A DNA stretch of 60,000 bases from NCBI GenBank assembly GCA_903813345.2, contig CAIIXF020000010.1, positions 37,253,425 to 37,313,424 of the forward strand, in the 5' to 3' direction. The stretch is from Owenia fusiformis (taxonomy: Eukaryota > Annelida > Polychaeta > Sabellida > Oweniidae). This document shows, one piece after another, positions 59,601 to 60,000 of this stretch. The position numbers and the translations under genes are program-made. The notes under the pieces are model-generated. The model saw only the letters and a program-made list of their open reading frames with translations, had not been told where the DNA came from and made no database searches. Every line of letters begins with the position of its first letter. The stretch's first letter is position 1.

Positions 59601-60000
59601 TGTGAAGGAGATGGGAGGGCAAATGTCGACTTCATTCATGAAATGTTGATTGTTAAGCGGATGGCAAATCAACACTTTTAAATTTTGTAATATGTATGTA
59701 GGGACAAAGGTGAGTATTGAACCATAAAAACTTTGTTATTCCATAACTGTCAACTTTCTAATTGATTATTTTAAATTTAATGATATTTCTCAATCTTGTA
59801 ATGTATGTGTGCGATTTATTTCACTTCTGCAATAAAGTTATTTGTTCTTTTGTGTTATTTGTTGGTGTTTATGAGAAAATGCATACATTTAACTACATAA
59901 CTAACTTGTTAGTTTTTAAAGTTAGTAGTTAAATATGTATGTTTTATTATGTTATTTATAAGTAATTTAAATTTCTCTAAAAAACTGTGAATGTTGTGTA
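59601..60000. other. CRTC intron continuing past the window
   Basis: No further exon is visible; the CRTC exons coding for the N-terminus must lie beyond 60000. Confidence 0.5.

Noticed and set aside
59073-59675. Minus-strand open frame of 200 codons made of INLLAIGHHSLVFFQ repeats
   Set aside because: The 45-bp repeat period keeps a frame open by chance; the region is intronic, next to a well-defined CRTC acceptor.

Overview
The window comes from an animal nuclear genome. The genes are multi-exon with GT-AG introns, AT-rich non-coding DNA, many minisatellites and decayed transposons. Gene content (an organic anion transporter, CCDC125, an F-BAR/SH3 protein, a stum/SPEC3 protein and a CREB coactivator) points to an invertebrate, probably a lophotrochozoan or an invertebrate deuterostome; I cannot narrow it further.

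Layout. 1-0.8 kb: tail of a minus-strand LINE. 1.4-17.2 kb (+): complete nine-exon SLCO/OATP gene, 706 codons, phases consistent at every junction. Its intron 5 holds a whole CCDC125 gene (9117-10634, + strand, CDS in one exon) and two inverted-repeat transposons. 17.2-20.8 kb: intergenic repeats and hairpins. 20.8-25.3 kb (+): ten-exon F-BAR gene with an atypical C-terminal SH3. 26.35-40.46 kb (-): three-exon stum/SPEC3-family gene whose 12.8-kb second intron is almost entirely one array of about 130 units of 89-91 bp. 40.5-48.2 kb: intergenic tandem repeats. 48.7 kb to past the window end (-): last six exons found of a CRTC gene, with introns full of tandem arrays, a hAT-type element with perfect target duplication, and a 5'-truncated LINE.

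Main observation. Four unrelated genes here carry duplications of a piece spanning an exon-intron boundary: SLCO exon 3 end plus donor (60-bp unit, about 13 copies), F-BAR exon 5 end plus donor (one extra copy), stum exon 2 end plus donor (about 130 copies), and the acceptor plus first 12 nt of the last CRTC exon (77-bp unit, 11 extra copies). In stum each typical unit has also gained an AG just upstream, so it looks like a 57-nt, phase 1-1, in-frame cassette exon coding 19 residues of the native membrane segment. Whether any copy is spliced cannot be told from DNA alone.

The genes show no shared pathway; the neighbourhood looks like ordinary animal gene order, not an operon or cluster.
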